From contig NZ_BNAU01000003.1 in the NCBI RefSeq assembly GCF_014653945.1, positions 558,001 through 622,000 on the forward strand: a DNA stretch of 64,000 nt. The letters run 5' to 3'. Below are positions 49,754 to 58,971 of this stretch, piece after piece (position 1 is the first letter of the stretch; every line of letters begins with the position of its first letter). A program made the translations under genes and the position numbers. This DNA is from Amycolatopsis deserti. GTDB taxonomy: Bacteria; Actinomycetota; Actinomycetes; Mycobacteriales; Pseudonocardiaceae. The notes beneath the pieces were generated by a model. The model was not told the origin of the DNA. It searched no databases and saw nothing but the letters and a program-made list of their open reading frames with translations.

Positions 49754-50943
49754 CGGTTGGTCCTCCGTTCGACGGCGTCCAGGACGAGATCGGTCAGCTC
49801 ACGGACCGCACCCGCGCCACCCGGCCGGGTCAGCACGAGCCGGGCGGCGCGGCGGACCTCCGGCAGCGCGTCGGCGACCGCGACCGGCCAGCCAACGAGG
49901 GCCATGCACTCCAGGTCGCGCAGGTCGTTGCCGACGTAGGCGACGCGCGCCGGGTCGAGCCGCTGCTCGGCGAGCCAGGTCTTGAGCACGGCGGCCTTGT
50001 CCCCCACCCCGTGCAGCACCGCCGCGCCGAGCTTGCGCGCCCGCGCGGCGACCACCGGGTTCTGCTCGACGGACAGGATCATCAGCGGGATCCCGGCCGC
50101 CTTGAGCCGGGCCGCGCCCGCCCCGTCGGAGCGGCTGACCACGACACCCTCGGTGCCGTCCTGCAGAACGATCGCGGTGTCGTCGGTGTGCACCCCGTCG
50201 AAGTCGGTGACCACGGCGTCCACGTCGATGCCGGTGTGCGGCGGCGGGTCGATGACGGCGGCCAGCGCGCGGGCGATCGCCAGGTCCTCCGGGGTGTCGA
50301 TCTCCACGGCGTGCTCGGCAGGGGTCTCCACCAGGCCGATCCGGCCGAAGAAGCGGTGGCCGGCGGCGCGGAAGCCGGGCACGCGCATGCCGTAGACGGC
50401 GCCGGTCTCGCGGTACTCCGGCTCGCGGTCCTGCCGGCGCGGCCGGAACGAGGCGTCGTGGTTGACCGCCACCGCGCCGCCCGCGGGGTCCCGGCGCCAC
50501 AGGAACTCGTGCACGCGCACCGCGGTGAACGCGCAGTCCCAGCCGCCGTCGACGATCAGCGAGATCACGTTGTCCACGGTCTCCGGCGCGATGAACGGCG
50601 AGGTGCACTGCACCAGCAGCACCACGTCCGGTTCGCCGTCGGCGGTGTCGCGCATCTCGTCCAGCACGTGGCGGAGAACGGCCTCGGAGCTGACCGAGTC
50701 GCCGGACAGCTCGGGCGGCCGGGGCAGGACCGTGGCGCCGCCGGCCTTGGCGACGGCGCTGATGTCACCGCTGTCCGTGCTCACCACGACCTCGTCGACG
50801 CGGGCCGCGGCGGCCAGCGACCGGATCGCCCTGGCGATCAGCGGGGCGTCGCCGACCTGCGCGAGGTTCTTGCCCGGTACGCCCTTGGAGCCGCCCCTGG
50901 CCGGGACGACCGCCAGCACGCGGGTCTTCGGGGTCTCAGGCAC
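49750..50943 (-). CDS. neuA: CMP-nonulosonate cytidylyltransferase fused to HAD phosphatase
   Basis: 397-residue bifunctional protein. Residues ~5-225 are a NeuA-type cytidylyltransferase (AVVPARGGSKGVPGKNLAQVG, VVVSTDSGDISAVA, VLLVQCTSPF). Residues ~235-397 are a KdsC/YrbI-like HAD phosphatase (VVTDFDGVHTDDTA, MILSVEQNPVVAARARKLG, VAYVGNDLRDLECMALVGWPVAVADA). It would dephosphorylate a 9-phosphate sugar acid and activate it with CTP, which fits a phosphorylated pathway such as Kdn-9-phosphate. The GTG at 50943 follows a TACCCT -10 element by 7 nt, so translation is probably leaderless. It is the first gene of the five-gene operon. Confidence 0.88.
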   Translation of the reverse strand: MPETPKTRVLAVVPARGGSKGVPGKNLAQVGDAPLIARAIRSLAAAARVDEVVVSTDSGDISAVAKAGGATVLPRPPELSGDSVSSEAVLRHVLDEMRDTADGEPDVVLLVQCTSPFIAPETVDNVISLIVDGGWDCAFTAVRVHEFLWRRDPAGGAVAVNHDASFRPRRQDREPEYRETGAVYGMRVPGFRAAGHRFFGRIGLVETPAEHAVEIDTPEDLAIARALAAVIDPPPHTGIDVDAVVTDFDGVHTDDTAIVLQDGTEGVVVSRSDGAGAARLKAAGIPLMILSVEQNPVVAARARKLGAAVLHGVGDKAAVLKTWLAEQRLDPARVAYVGNDLRDLECMALVGWPVAVADALPEVRRAARLVLTRPGGAGAVRELTDLVLDAVERRTNR

Positions 50944-51081
50944 GGGGGCGAGGGTACGTGACGATCCTGTGCACGCCTGCGTCCCGGACGGTCGCACAGC
51001 GTGATTTCCCACGATGATCAGCCGAACCGGACGTCTCCGCCCTGCCCGGAGTGCGTGTGTCCCGCTCGCTACGCTAGGTCC
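50944..51081. promoter_or_regulatory. Divergent promoter region, nonulosonate operon and wzm
   Basis: 138 bp shared by two opposite transcripts. On minus, TACCCT (50956-50951) lies 7 nt before the neuA GTG. On plus, TACGCT (51071-51076) lies 5 nt before the wzm GTG. Both mRNAs look leaderless, and the two envelope systems could be co-regulated here. Confidence 0.6.
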
Positions 51082-52035
51082 GTGCAAGCCACCAGCACGG
51101 TCCAGCAGACCAGCGACGATCTCGCCCGCCCGGCTGAGCTTCCGCCCTTGTCGGACAGCCGGACGTTCGGGCGCGCGTTCGGCGACATCAAGGAAGGCCT
51201 CCGCCAGCGCGAACTGTGGAGCCACCTCGGCTGGCAGGACATCAAGCAGCGCTACCGCCGGTCGGTGATCGGCCCGTTCTGGATCACCATCAGCCAGGGC
51301 GTCATCGCGCTCGGCCTGGGGCTGCTGTACTCGCAGCTGTTCAACATGCACATCCAGACGTTCCTGCCCTACATCAGCGCGGGTTTCATCGTCTGGGCCT
51401 TCATCAGCGGCTGCCTGACCGAAGGCATGGAGACGTTCATCGCGAACGAGGGTCTGATCAAGCAGATCCAGGCCCCGCTCACCGTCTACGCGCTGCGCAC
51501 GGTGTGGCGTCAGACGCTGATGTTCGCGCACAACCTGATCGTCATCGTGATCGTGGTGGCGGTCTTCTTCGGCAGCCTGAACCACGGGTACGGGCTGTCC
51601 GAGGGCGTCTGCACCGGTGACGGGATCTGCCACCCGGGTCTGGGCTGGTACAGCCTGACCGCGATCCCGGCGTTCTTCCTGCTGGCGTTCAACGGCGTGT
51701 GGGTCACGCTGCTGCTGGGCATCATCTCGACGCGGTACCGGGACATCCCGCAGGTGATCAACTCGCTGATCCAGCTGCTGTTCTACCTGACCCCGATCGT
51801 GTGGCCGATCGACCAGCTCACCGCGGGCGGAGCGCGGCACAGCGTCAGCTGGGCGGAGCCGATCATCAAGTTGAACCCCATCTACCACTTCGTCCAGATC
51901 CTGCGCGCGCCGCTGATCGGGCAGGCCGTCAGCCCGTGGAGCTGGGTCGCCGTGGGTGGCATCACGATCGTGGGCTGGCTGCTCGCGCTCGTCGCCATGC
52001 GCAACTACCGGGCCCGCGTCTCCTACTGGGTGTGA
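51082..52035 (+). CDS. wzm: Galactan/polysaccharide ABC exporter permease (Wzm-like, Rv3783 type)
   Basis: 317-residue ABC-2 permease with six membrane helices. The N-terminal amphipathic segment is WSHLGWQDIKQRYRRSVIGPFWITISQGV, the classic signature of polysaccharide exporters. Later RYRDIPQVINSLIQLLFYLTPIVWP and KLNPIYHFVQILRAPLIG are conserved. In mycobacteria this permease with its ATPase moves lipid-linked galactan across the plasma membrane. The GTG at 51082 is probably leaderless (TACGCT -10). It is followed by wzt after 10 nt and glfT1, so synthesis and export are in one operon. Confidence 0.93.
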   Translation: MQATSTVQQTSDDLARPAELPPLSDSRTFGRAFGDIKEGLRQRELWSHLGWQDIKQRYRRSVIGPFWITISQGVIALGLGLLYSQLFNMHIQTFLPYISAGFIVWAFISGCLTEGMETFIANEGLIKQIQAPLTVYALRTVWRQTLMFAHNLIVIVIVVAVFFGSLNHGYGLSEGVCTGDGICHPGLGWYSLTAIPAFFLLAFNGVWVTLLLGIISTRYRDIPQVINSLIQLLFYLTPIVWPIDQLTAGGARHSVSWAEPIIKLNPIYHFVQILRAPLIGQAVSPWSWVAVGGITIVGWLLALVAMRNYRARVSYWV

Positions 52036-52045
52036 GAACGAACCA

Positions 52046-52855
52046 ATGGTCAGCATTGATGTGCAGAACGCGTACGTCGACTTCCCCATCTTCGACGCCA
52101 AGACGCGCTCGCTGAAGAAGAAGGTCCTCGGCAAGGTCGGCGGCAAGATCGGCACCGAGTCGAAGGTGCCGATCATCGAGGCGCTGCAGGACATCACCCT
52201 GTCGCTGCGCGAGGGTGACCGGGTCGGGCTGGTCGGCCACAACGGCGCGGGCAAGTCGACCCTGCTGCGGCTGCTGTCGGGCATCTACGAGCCCACCCGC
52301 GGTCTCGCGCGGGTCGAGGGCAAGGTCGCGCCGGTGTTCGACCTGGGCGTCGGCATGGACCCGGAGATCTCCGGCTACGAGAACATCATGATCCGCGGCC
52401 TGTTCCTCGGCATGACGCGCAAGCAGATGGAGAAGCGGGTCGACGACATCGCCGAGTTCACCGAGCTGGGCGACTACCTGCAGATGCCGCTGCGCACCTA
52501 CTCGACCGGTATGCGGGTGCGGCTCGCGCTGGGTGTGGTGACCACGATCGACCCGGAGATCCTGATCCTGGACGAGGGCATCGGCGCGGTCGACGCGGCG
52601 TTCCTCAACAAGGCGCGGGACCGTCTGGTGGATCTGGTGAACCGCTCCGGCATGTTGGTCTTCGCCTCGCACGCCGACGACCTACTCTTGGAGCTGTGCA
52701 CCACGGCCATCTGGATGGACGAGGGCCGGATGAAGATGCGGGGCGGCCTGCGCGAAGTGCTCACCGCGTACAAGGGCCGGGACCCGTTCGAGAACATCAG
52801 CGCGGAAGCCGCGCAGCGGATCGAGGCCGCGCCGGCGGTACAGGGCGGGGAGTGA
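52046..52855 (+). CDS. wzt: Galactan/polysaccharide ABC exporter ATPase (Wzt-like, Rv3781 type)
   Basis: 269-residue ABC ATPase with Walker A GLVGHNGAGKSTLL, the Q loop region VFDLGVGMDPEISGYENI, signature YSTGMRVRLALGV, Walker B ILILDEGIGAVD and H loop FASHADDLL. The extended N-terminus (VDFPIFDAKTRSLKKKVLGKVGGKIG) is typical of polysaccharide exporters. There is no C-terminal glycan-binding domain. The ATG at 52046 is 10 nt after wzm and its stop is 1 nt before glfT1. Confidence 0.94.
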   Translation: MVSIDVQNAYVDFPIFDAKTRSLKKKVLGKVGGKIGTESKVPIIEALQDITLSLREGDRVGLVGHNGAGKSTLLRLLSGIYEPTRGLARVEGKVAPVFDLGVGMDPEISGYENIMIRGLFLGMTRKQMEKRVDDIAEFTELGDYLQMPLRTYSTGMRVRLALGVVTTIDPEILILDEGIGAVDAAFLNKARDRLVDLVNRSGMLVFASHADDLLLELCTTAIWMDEGRMKMRGGLREVLTAYKGRDPFENISAEAAQRIEAAPAVQGGE

Positions 52856-52856
52856 C

Positions 52857-53768
52857 ATGAGCGGTCCGGAGCAGGCTCCGATGCGACCGGGCGGTGTGGC
52901 GGCGGTGGTCGTCACGCGGCACCGCCGTGAGCTGCTCGCGGACTCGCTGAAGATCATCGCCGCGCAGACCCGGCCGGTGGACCACCTGGTGGTCGTGGAC
53001 AACGGTCCGGACCAGCCGGCGCGCGACGTCGTGGAGTCGTTCCCGGGGCAGTACACGTACCTTCCGTCGCACCACAACCTCGGTGGTGCGGGAGGGTTCG
53101 CGCTGGGGATCCTGCACGCGCTCGCGCTGGGCGCCGACTGGGTGTGGCTGGCCGACGACGACGGCCGACCGGCGGACGAGACGGTGCTGGCGGTGCTCCT
53201 GGAGGAGGCCGAAAAGCGCGGTCTGGCCGAGATCTCGCCGATGGTCACCAACATCAACGCGCCGGAGAAGCTGGCGTTCCCGCTGCGCCGCGGCCTGACC
53301 TGGAAGCGGTCCTCGGCCGAGCTGGGGGTCGATTTTCTGCCGGGGATCGCGTCACTGTTCAACGGCGCGCTGTTCCGGGCGTCCACTTTGGACGTGGTCG
53401 GCGTGCCGGACCTGAGGCTGTTCGTGCGTGGCGACGAGGTCGAGGTGCACCGGCGGCTGGTCCGGTCCGGGTTGCCGTTCGGCACGTCGCTGCGGGTGTC
53501 CTACCTGCACCCGGACGGCTCGGACGAGTTCAAGCCGATGCTCGGCGGGCGGTTCCACGCGCAGGACCCGGAGAACGAGGTCAAGCGCTACTACACCTAC
53601 CGCAACCGCGGGTACCTGCTGTCCCAGCCCGGGATGCGGAAGATCGGGGCGCTGGAGATCCTGCGGTTCGGGTTGTACTTCGTGGGTGTGAAGCGCGATC
53701 CGGCGGCGTTCGTGCAGTGGCTGAAGCTGGTGCGCCAGGGTCAGCGGGAGCGGTTCTTCCGCTACTGA
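52857..53768 (+). CDS. glfT1: Galactofuranosyltransferase GlfT1
   Basis: 303-residue GT2 enzyme, matching Rv3782. The nucleotide-binding start is VAAVVVTRHRRELLADSL, the linker VDNGPDQPARD is followed by HHNLGGAGGFALGI, and the metal-binding DDD is in WVWLADDDGRPADE. It adds the first galactofuranose residues to the decaprenyl-linked GlcNAc-Rha unit from UDP-Galf. Its gene is coupled to the exporter genes. The ATG at 52857 leaves one base after the wzt stop. Confidence 0.93.
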   Translation: MSGPEQAPMRPGGVAAVVVTRHRRELLADSLKIIAAQTRPVDHLVVVDNGPDQPARDVVESFPGQYTYLPSHHNLGGAGGFALGILHALALGADWVWLADDDGRPADETVLAVLLEEAEKRGLAEISPMVTNINAPEKLAFPLRRGLTWKRSSAELGVDFLPGIASLFNGALFRASTLDVVGVPDLRLFVRGDEVEVHRRLVRSGLPFGTSLRVSYLHPDGSDEFKPMLGGRFHAQDPENEVKRYYTYRNRGYLLSQPGMRKIGALEILRFGLYFVGVKRDPAAFVQWLKLVRQGQRERFFRY

Positions 53769-53846
53769 GGGCGCTTTCCGGGGCGGCGCTTGCGCTGTCC
53801 GCGAACTTTGTTGCCGGACAAGATCGGCTGCTGGTGTGCTGGGTGC

Positions 53847-54089
53847 ATGGCTGATGAAAAACCCGCGCTCGTCCTGCACCTCGCCACCGGCGGCGAGCCT
53901 CTGCTGTTCGCCCTGCCGCCGGAGGACGTCGACGAGCTGGAAAAGGACCTGCACCTGCACCTCGAGCACGGTTCGGTGCAGACCGTGCGCACGAAGGAAG
54001 GCTCCCGGGTCACGGTGAACTTCGCGCACGTGGCCGTGGCCTACATCGACGACCTGCAGCGGAAGAACAAGGTGTTCGGCTTGCATTGA
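53847..54089 (+). CDS. Small conserved-looking hypothetical protein
   Basis: 80-residue acidic cytosolic protein (KPALVLHLATGGEPLLFALPPEDVDELEKDLHLHLEHGSVQTVRTKEGSRVTVNFAHVAVAYIDDLQRKN), probably an alpha/beta fold. It has no membrane segment or known motif. Codon use is typical for the window. It follows glfT1 by 78 bp and may be its own unit. The ATG at 53847 gives the best N-terminus. Function unknown. Confidence 0.7.
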   Translation: MADEKPALVLHLATGGEPLLFALPPEDVDELEKDLHLHLEHGSVQTVRTKEGSRVTVNFAHVAVAYIDDLQRKNKVFGLH

Positions 54090-54125
54090 CGACCCGGCGC
54101 ACGGTGATCGAAGACCTGGCGGCGG

Positions 54126-55061
54126 TCAGCGCGGGATCGCCCAGCGCGGCACCCACGTCCCGGCAGCGTCGTGGCCGGCTGCGGTGGCGGCGAGGTGGGC
54201 GCGGAGGGTGGCCAGCGCCGGGTGGGGATTGTCGTGGCGCCAGAGGAGCGAGTGCGGGTAGACCGGCGTCGGGTCGGTCACCGGGATGCGGCGCAGGCCG
54301 TGGCCGGCGGGCCAGACGAGACGGGTCTGCTCGCCCATGAAGGTGGCCAGGGCCGGGGTGTCGGCGATGGTGTCGAGGAGCGCGTCGGAGCCGAAGTTGG
54401 GGCCGGTCGCCTCGATGGTGAGGCCGAACTCGGCGACGAGGTCGTCGTAGTAGGCGGCCCACTCGGTACCGGGGACGATGCCGGGCATCCAGATCCGGTG
54501 CCCGGCGAGCTGAGCGACGGTCACCGACTGGGCGCCCGCCAGCGCGTGAGCGGGGCCGGTGAGGAGCTGGAGCGGCTCGTCGAGCACCCGGGCGGACTCG
54601 ATGTCCTCGGGAAGAGGCCGGCCGGGCACGGCGACGGCGCGGAAGGACGCGTCGATCGCACCGGACCGGATGGCGGCGACGGCCGTCTCGATGTCGAACA
54701 GCCACACCACGTCGAGCTCGATCTCGGGGTGCGCGCGGTGGAAACCGCGCATCAGGCCCGACGCCGCGCTGCGCGAGGCGAGCACGTCGACGCGCAGCGG
54801 ACGGCTGCCGGCACGTACGGACGTGACCGCGCGCTCGGCGACGCGCAGCAGCTCGCGCGCGTGGGGCAGGAACGCCTGCCCGTCGATGGTGAGCTCGGCG
54901 CCGCGCGCGGTCCGGGTGAACAGCCGCACACCAAGCTCCTTCTCCAGCACGGCGATGCGCTTGGAGACGGCCTGCTGCGTGATCGACAGGTCGGCGGCGG
55001 CTTCCTGGAACTGACCCGCGTCGGCTGCGGCGACGAAGGTGCGCACGGCGTCGAGATCCAC
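54126..55061 (-). CDS. LysR-family transcriptional regulator
   Basis: 311-residue LysR regulator. The N-terminal HTH (LDAVRTFVAAADAGQFQEAAADLSITQQAVSKRIAVLEKELGVRLFTRTARGAELT) is followed by the periplasmic-binding-like effector domain. The GTG at 55061 follows a TAGGGT -10 element by 8 nt (leaderless). It is divergent from the MFS transporter gene, the usual arrangement for a regulator and its target, with a 137-bp shared region. Effector unknown. Confidence 0.92.
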   Translation of the reverse strand: MDLDAVRTFVAAADAGQFQEAAADLSITQQAVSKRIAVLEKELGVRLFTRTARGAELTIDGQAFLPHARELLRVAERAVTSVRAGSRPLRVDVLASRSAASGLMRGFHRAHPEIELDVVWLFDIETAVAAIRSGAIDASFRAVAVPGRPLPEDIESARVLDEPLQLLTGPAHALAGAQSVTVAQLAGHRIWMPGIVPGTEWAAYYDDLVAEFGLTIEATGPNFGSDALLDTIADTPALATFMGEQTRLVWPAGHGLRRIPVTDPTPVYPHSLLWRHDNPHPALATLRAHLAATAAGHDAAGTWVPRWAIPR

Positions 55062-55198
55062 GCCGATCCACCCTAGCGCACAACGCCTGGTTGTGACTTT
55101 ATCGCAGATCAGTTGTTTGACCTGCGGCGGCGTCATCGGGTCTGCTCTCACTGATCAACGTCGGTTTGTTCGGGTGGGACACAAGGGGTGCGCTACGC

Positions 55199-56521
55199 AT
55201 GGTGGGCAGGAGACGGTTGGGCCGACGGTTCGGGTGGCTGTGGGCGGCGTACGCGGTCAGTACGTTCGGCACGTGGCTCGCGTTCGACGCGTTCTCCCTG
55301 ATCGCGATCCTCGTGCTGCACGCCGGGCCGACCGAGGTGTCGGTGCTGGCAGCCGCGGGGCTGGCGGTGGGAGCGGTGGTCGCGGTGCCACTCGGGCCGT
55401 GGGTGGAGTTCCGCCGCAAGCGGCCGGTGATGGTCGCGATGGACCTGACCCGGTTCGTGGCACTGATGACCGTCCCCGCCGCGCACGCACTCGGTCTGCT
55501 CAGTCTCGTCCAGCTCCTGGTCGTGTCCGTCGTCGTCGGTGCGGCCGACATCGCCTTCAACGCGGCCAGTGGCGCGTACCTGAAGGCACTCGTGCGGCCG
55601 GCGGACCTGCTCGTCGCGAACGGGCGATTCGAGTCCACGACCTGGACCGCCACCGTGCTCGGACCGCCGGCCGGCACTGCCGCGATCGGGCTGTTCGGCC
55701 CGGCGACGACCGTCGTGGCCAACGCGGTCAGCTATCTGCTCTCAGCCTCGGGGATCCGTGCGATCGGCGGCGGTGAGCCGCGTCCCGTGCACACCGCCGC
55801 GCACGGGACGCGGCTGCGGCCCCGCGACCTGTTCGAAGGGTGGCGGTACATCCTGACCCACCCGACCCTGCGCCCCTTGTTCGTCAACACGGTCCTGGTC
55901 AGCAGCCTGGTCATGGCAACCATGCCCCTGCTCGCCGTCCTCATGCTCGGCGACCTCGGGTTCGCCCCCTGGCAATACGGCCTCGCGTTCGGCCTGCCCT
56001 GCGTCGGCGGCATCATCGGCGCGCGGCTGGCCCCCCGGCTCGTCTCCCGGTTCGGACAGCACAAGGTCATGCTCGCCGCCGGGGTCCTGCGTGCGTGCTG
56101 GTCGCTCGGACTGGCCTTCATCCAGCCCGGCGTGGCCGGGCTGGTGCTCGTCATCGCGGTCGAGTTCGGACTGATCACCTGCATGGGCGTGTTCAACCCG
56201 GTGTTCGCCACCTACCGGCTCGAGCGAGTCCCGGCGAACCGGATCGCCCGCACCCTGTCGGCGTGGTCGGTCACCAGCAAGGCGACTGTCGCGGCCATGA
56301 CCGGGCTGTGGGGCCTGCTGGCCGGCATCGTCGGCCCCCGCACCGCGATCGCCGTCGCCGGGCTGCTCATGCTGATCACCCCGGTGCTGCTCCCCCGGCG
56401 CGACCGCACGCCTGACAGCGGCGAAAAAGAACCGGCCCCGCCGCTGGAAGCAGCAGGGCCGGCTGGGAAACCACAAGACCTCAGAGCCGGTACAGCCGCT
56501 TCCAGTTTTCGCGGCTGGTGA
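55199..56521 (+). CDS. MFS transporter, drug/metabolite efflux type
   Basis: 440-residue membrane protein with twelve hydrophobic segments and the enterobactin-exporter/MFS_3-like arrangement (FGWLWAAYAVSTFGTWLAFDAF, GPWVEFRRKRPVMVAMDLTRF, a central RPRDLFEGWRYILTHPTLRPLF loop). The substrate cannot be predicted. It is divergent from the LysR gene, which probably regulates it. The ATG at 55199 precedes the basic start MVGRRRLGRRF. Its 3' end overlaps the convergent glfT2 by 41 bp, an unusually long convergent overlap. Confidence 0.9.
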   Translation: MVGRRRLGRRFGWLWAAYAVSTFGTWLAFDAFSLIAILVLHAGPTEVSVLAAAGLAVGAVVAVPLGPWVEFRRKRPVMVAMDLTRFVALMTVPAAHALGLLSLVQLLVVSVVVGAADIAFNAASGAYLKALVRPADLLVANGRFESTTWTATVLGPPAGTAAIGLFGPATTVVANAVSYLLSASGIRAIGGGEPRPVHTAAHGTRLRPRDLFEGWRYILTHPTLRPLFVNTVLVSSLVMATMPLLAVLMLGDLGFAPWQYGLAFGLPCVGGIIGARLAPRLVSRFGQHKVMLAAGVLRACWSLGLAFIQPGVAGLVLVIAVEFGLITCMGVFNPVFATYRLERVPANRIARTLSAWSVTSKATVAAMTGLWGLLAGIVGPRTAIAVAGLLMLITPVLLPRRDRTPDSGEKEPAPPLEAAGPAGKPQDLRAGTAASSFRGW

Positions 56522-58421
56522 GCTGCGGGAGGGCGCGCTTGTACTGCGCCTGCACCGCGTGTCCCTCCTTGCGCAGCCGGTTCAGGGTCTTCACCGCGCG
56601 CTTGCCCAGCTCGAACATCCGCTCCCGGTCGTACTTGCGCACCCGCACGCCCTCCTGGGACGCGTCGGTCACGACCGCCGTGTCGAACAGCGCCACGTGC
56701 CACCAGTGCGCCTCGTCGTTCGGCACGGCTCCCAGCGCGAAGCGGGAGCGGCCACGCAGCCGGTCGACGATCCGCTTCACCAGGATCAGCCGCTGCAGCG
56801 CGGGCCGCGGCGCGGCGTTGATGATCCCGATGTCGTTCGACGCGATGCCGGGCACCTCGGTCGCGTCGTGGCGCTTCGTCTCCGGGTACTGGGCCCGGAT
56901 CGCGCGGATCTCCTGCATCGCGGCGACACCGCCGTCCTCCAGGATCGACGGGCCCTCCAGGAAGTCCTCGACCGCCTTGATCAGCGTGTGCGTCAATCCG
57001 TACTGCATGCCCAGCAGGTAACGCACGACCTGCGCCATCAGCGTCCGGCACACCACGTTCAGGTTGAAGTCACTGTGCAGCGCCGCGGTGATGATCGAGT
57101 TGCGCAGGTTGAAGTACCGGTGCCACTCGTCCCAGTCCTTCCAGTGGAAGTCGGCGTGCCAGACGCCCGCGCCGGGCAGCGTGACCGTCGGGAAGCCGTG
57201 CGCCCGCGCCCGGTAGCTGTACTCGGCGTCGTCCCACTGGAAGAAGAACGGCATCGGGTACCCGATGGCCTTGACCACCTCGTACGGGATCAGGCACGAC
57301 CACCAGCCGTTGTAACCCGCGTCGAGCCGCTTCTCCTGGCGGTTCGGCTCGCCGGTCTCCTCGTCGACACCCAGCAGGTCCGCCGTGTGCAGGCTGTGCT
57401 CGACCGGCACACCCGGCTCCAGCTTCTCCAGCCGCGCGTACTCGGCACCCACGTGCAGCTGGTGCGGGTGCAGCAGGTTCAGCATCTGCCCGCCGACGAT
57501 GACCGGGTTCGCGGCCAGGTTCGAAAACGCCGTCATCCGCACGACCAGATCCGGCTCGAGCAGCACGTCGTCGTCCATGAACAGGACGTTCGCGTGCTCG
57601 GTCTCGGTGTGCCCGGCCACCTCGTACAGGCCGCGGGTGAAGCCGCCCGCGCCGCCGAGGTTCGGCTGGGTGATGTAGTGCAGCTTGTCGCCCAGATCGG
57701 CCGCGACCTGCGCGAACCCGTCCCGCGAGTCCACCCGGTCGGTGCCCTGGTCGGCGACGTAGATCGCGTCCAGGGTGTCCAGCGACTGGAGGTCACCGGC
57801 CAGCGCCCGCAGGTTCTTCAGGCAGTCGTCGGCGCGGTTCATCGTGCAGATGGTCACCGCGGTCGGCCGGATCTTCTCCGGCGGCTCGACCGTCCACCGC
57901 ACCCGCTCGACGGTCAGCCGCTGCCCGGCCTGGGTCTCCAGGTCCAGCCACAGCGCGCCGCCGTCGTAGAACTTGTCGATCTTCACGTCGAACTCGACGG
58001 ACGCCTGGTCGGCCCCCTCGACCTCGCGCGCCTCGATCGTGCGCGGCTCGCCCTCGACGTCGGACGCGCGCACCGCGAGCTGGCCGGCGCCGCTCACCAC
58101 GGCCTCGACGCGCACCTGGCGCACCTTCGTCCAGCGCTGCCAGTAGCTGGCCGGGAACCGGCCGAAGTAGGTGTTGCCGGACACGCGCGCCGACGGCTCC
58201 AGCGTCACGCCGTCGCGGCCGCGGTTCACCACGCCCTCGAGCACCTCGGAGTAGAGGTCCTTGGACACGATGGGCGACGGCCCGGCGTAGAGCCCGCGCT
58301 GCGCGGTCAGGCGGCCCTGCGGAACGTGTTCGGCGAACGTGGTCTGGTCCTGCGCCAACTGGGCTCCGTTGGTCTTCGCCTCAGCGGGGGCAGGCTGTCC
58401 CGCGGCAGTCTTGCCGGCCAT
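56481..58421 (-). CDS. glfT2: Galactofuranosyltransferase GlfT2
   Basis: 646-residue GT2 polymerase of arabinogalactan, matching Rv3808c. An N-terminal beta-sandwich precedes the GT-A core: TICTMNRADDCLKNL, ADQGTDRVD, ITQPNLGGAGGF, the DDD motif VLFMDDDVLLEPD, then FFFQWDDAEYSYRARAHG and the catalytic-site His in VWHADFHWKDWDEWHRYFNLRN. The C-terminal helical region mediates tetramerisation. It alternately adds beta-1,5 and beta-1,6 Galf from UDP-Galf. It heads away from gtrA, 67 bp upstream on the same strand. Confidence 0.95.
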   Translation of the reverse strand: MAGKTAAGQPAPAEAKTNGAQLAQDQTTFAEHVPQGRLTAQRGLYAGPSPIVSKDLYSEVLEGVVNRGRDGVTLEPSARVSGNTYFGRFPASYWQRWTKVRQVRVEAVVSGAGQLAVRASDVEGEPRTIEAREVEGADQASVEFDVKIDKFYDGGALWLDLETQAGQRLTVERVRWTVEPPEKIRPTAVTICTMNRADDCLKNLRALAGDLQSLDTLDAIYVADQGTDRVDSRDGFAQVAADLGDKLHYITQPNLGGAGGFTRGLYEVAGHTETEHANVLFMDDDVLLEPDLVVRMTAFSNLAANPVIVGGQMLNLLHPHQLHVGAEYARLEKLEPGVPVEHSLHTADLLGVDEETGEPNRQEKRLDAGYNGWWSCLIPYEVVKAIGYPMPFFFQWDDAEYSYRARAHGFPTVTLPGAGVWHADFHWKDWDEWHRYFNLRNSIITAALHSDFNLNVVCRTLMAQVVRYLLGMQYGLTHTLIKAVEDFLEGPSILEDGGVAAMQEIRAIRAQYPETKRHDATEVPGIASNDIGIINAAPRPALQRLILVKRIVDRLRGRSRFALGAVPNDEAHWWHVALFDTAVVTDASQEGVRVRKYDRERMFELGKRAVKTLNRLRKEGHAVQAQYKRALPQLTSRENWKRLYRL

Positions 58422-58488
58422 CAGTTCTCAGTCCTCCAGGGGAATCCGACTCGCGACCGCCAAGTTACACGGGTCACCTGTGAACGAA

Positions 58489-58971
58489 TCACGAGCCGGA
58501 CTCCGGCGAAACATCGGTCACATCCGGTTCCCGGAAGACAACCCACTTGAGCATCACGAAGTTGATCGCGGTCGCGGTGCCCTGCGAGATCACCCACGCG
58601 ACTGTCGGCTTGAACGCGAACTCGCCGAGCACGTGCAGCATCAGCGCGTTCACACCGACGGCGACGAAGAATGTGACGCCGTACAGCAGGACGAAGCCGC
58701 CGATCTGCCCCTTGCCGCCCTTGCGGCCACCGGAGAACGTGAACTTCCGGTTAAGGAAAAATGCGGTCGTCGTACCGATGATGAAACTGATCGCGCGGGC
58801 GACCGTGTCCCACGGAGCGTAATCGAGACCCAGCGCTCGCAACCCGGTGTAGGTACCGAGATCGAGCAACGCGCAAAATCCGCCGATCAGCGCGAATCGC
58901 ACCAACTGGCCGAGCAGGCCCGGGCTCGCCTTCGCGGTCACTGCCTGCTCCTGCGGTTCCGTAGACACCAC
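58489..58971 (-). CDS. GtrA-family membrane protein (Rv3789-like)
   Basis: 160-residue protein with four transmembrane helices and the GtrA pattern (VRFALIGGFCALLDLGTYTGLRALG, FIIGTTTAFFLNRKFTF, FVLLYGVTFFVAVGVNALMLHVL, AWVISQGTATAINFVMLKWVVFR). The homologue Rv3789 is proposed to assist decaprenyl-phosphate-arabinose flipping or AftA function. Here it lies between glfT2 and the divergent dprE1, the donor synthesis gene. Start is GTG at 58971 with a GAGG Shine-Dalgarno. Confidence 0.9.
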   Translation of the reverse strand: MVSTEPQEQAVTAKASPGLLGQLVRFALIGGFCALLDLGTYTGLRALGLDYAPWDTVARAISFIIGTTTAFFLNRKFTFSGGRKGGKGQIGGFVLLYGVTFFVAVGVNALMLHVLGEFAFKPTVAWVISQGTATAINFVMLKWVVFREPDVTDVSPESGS

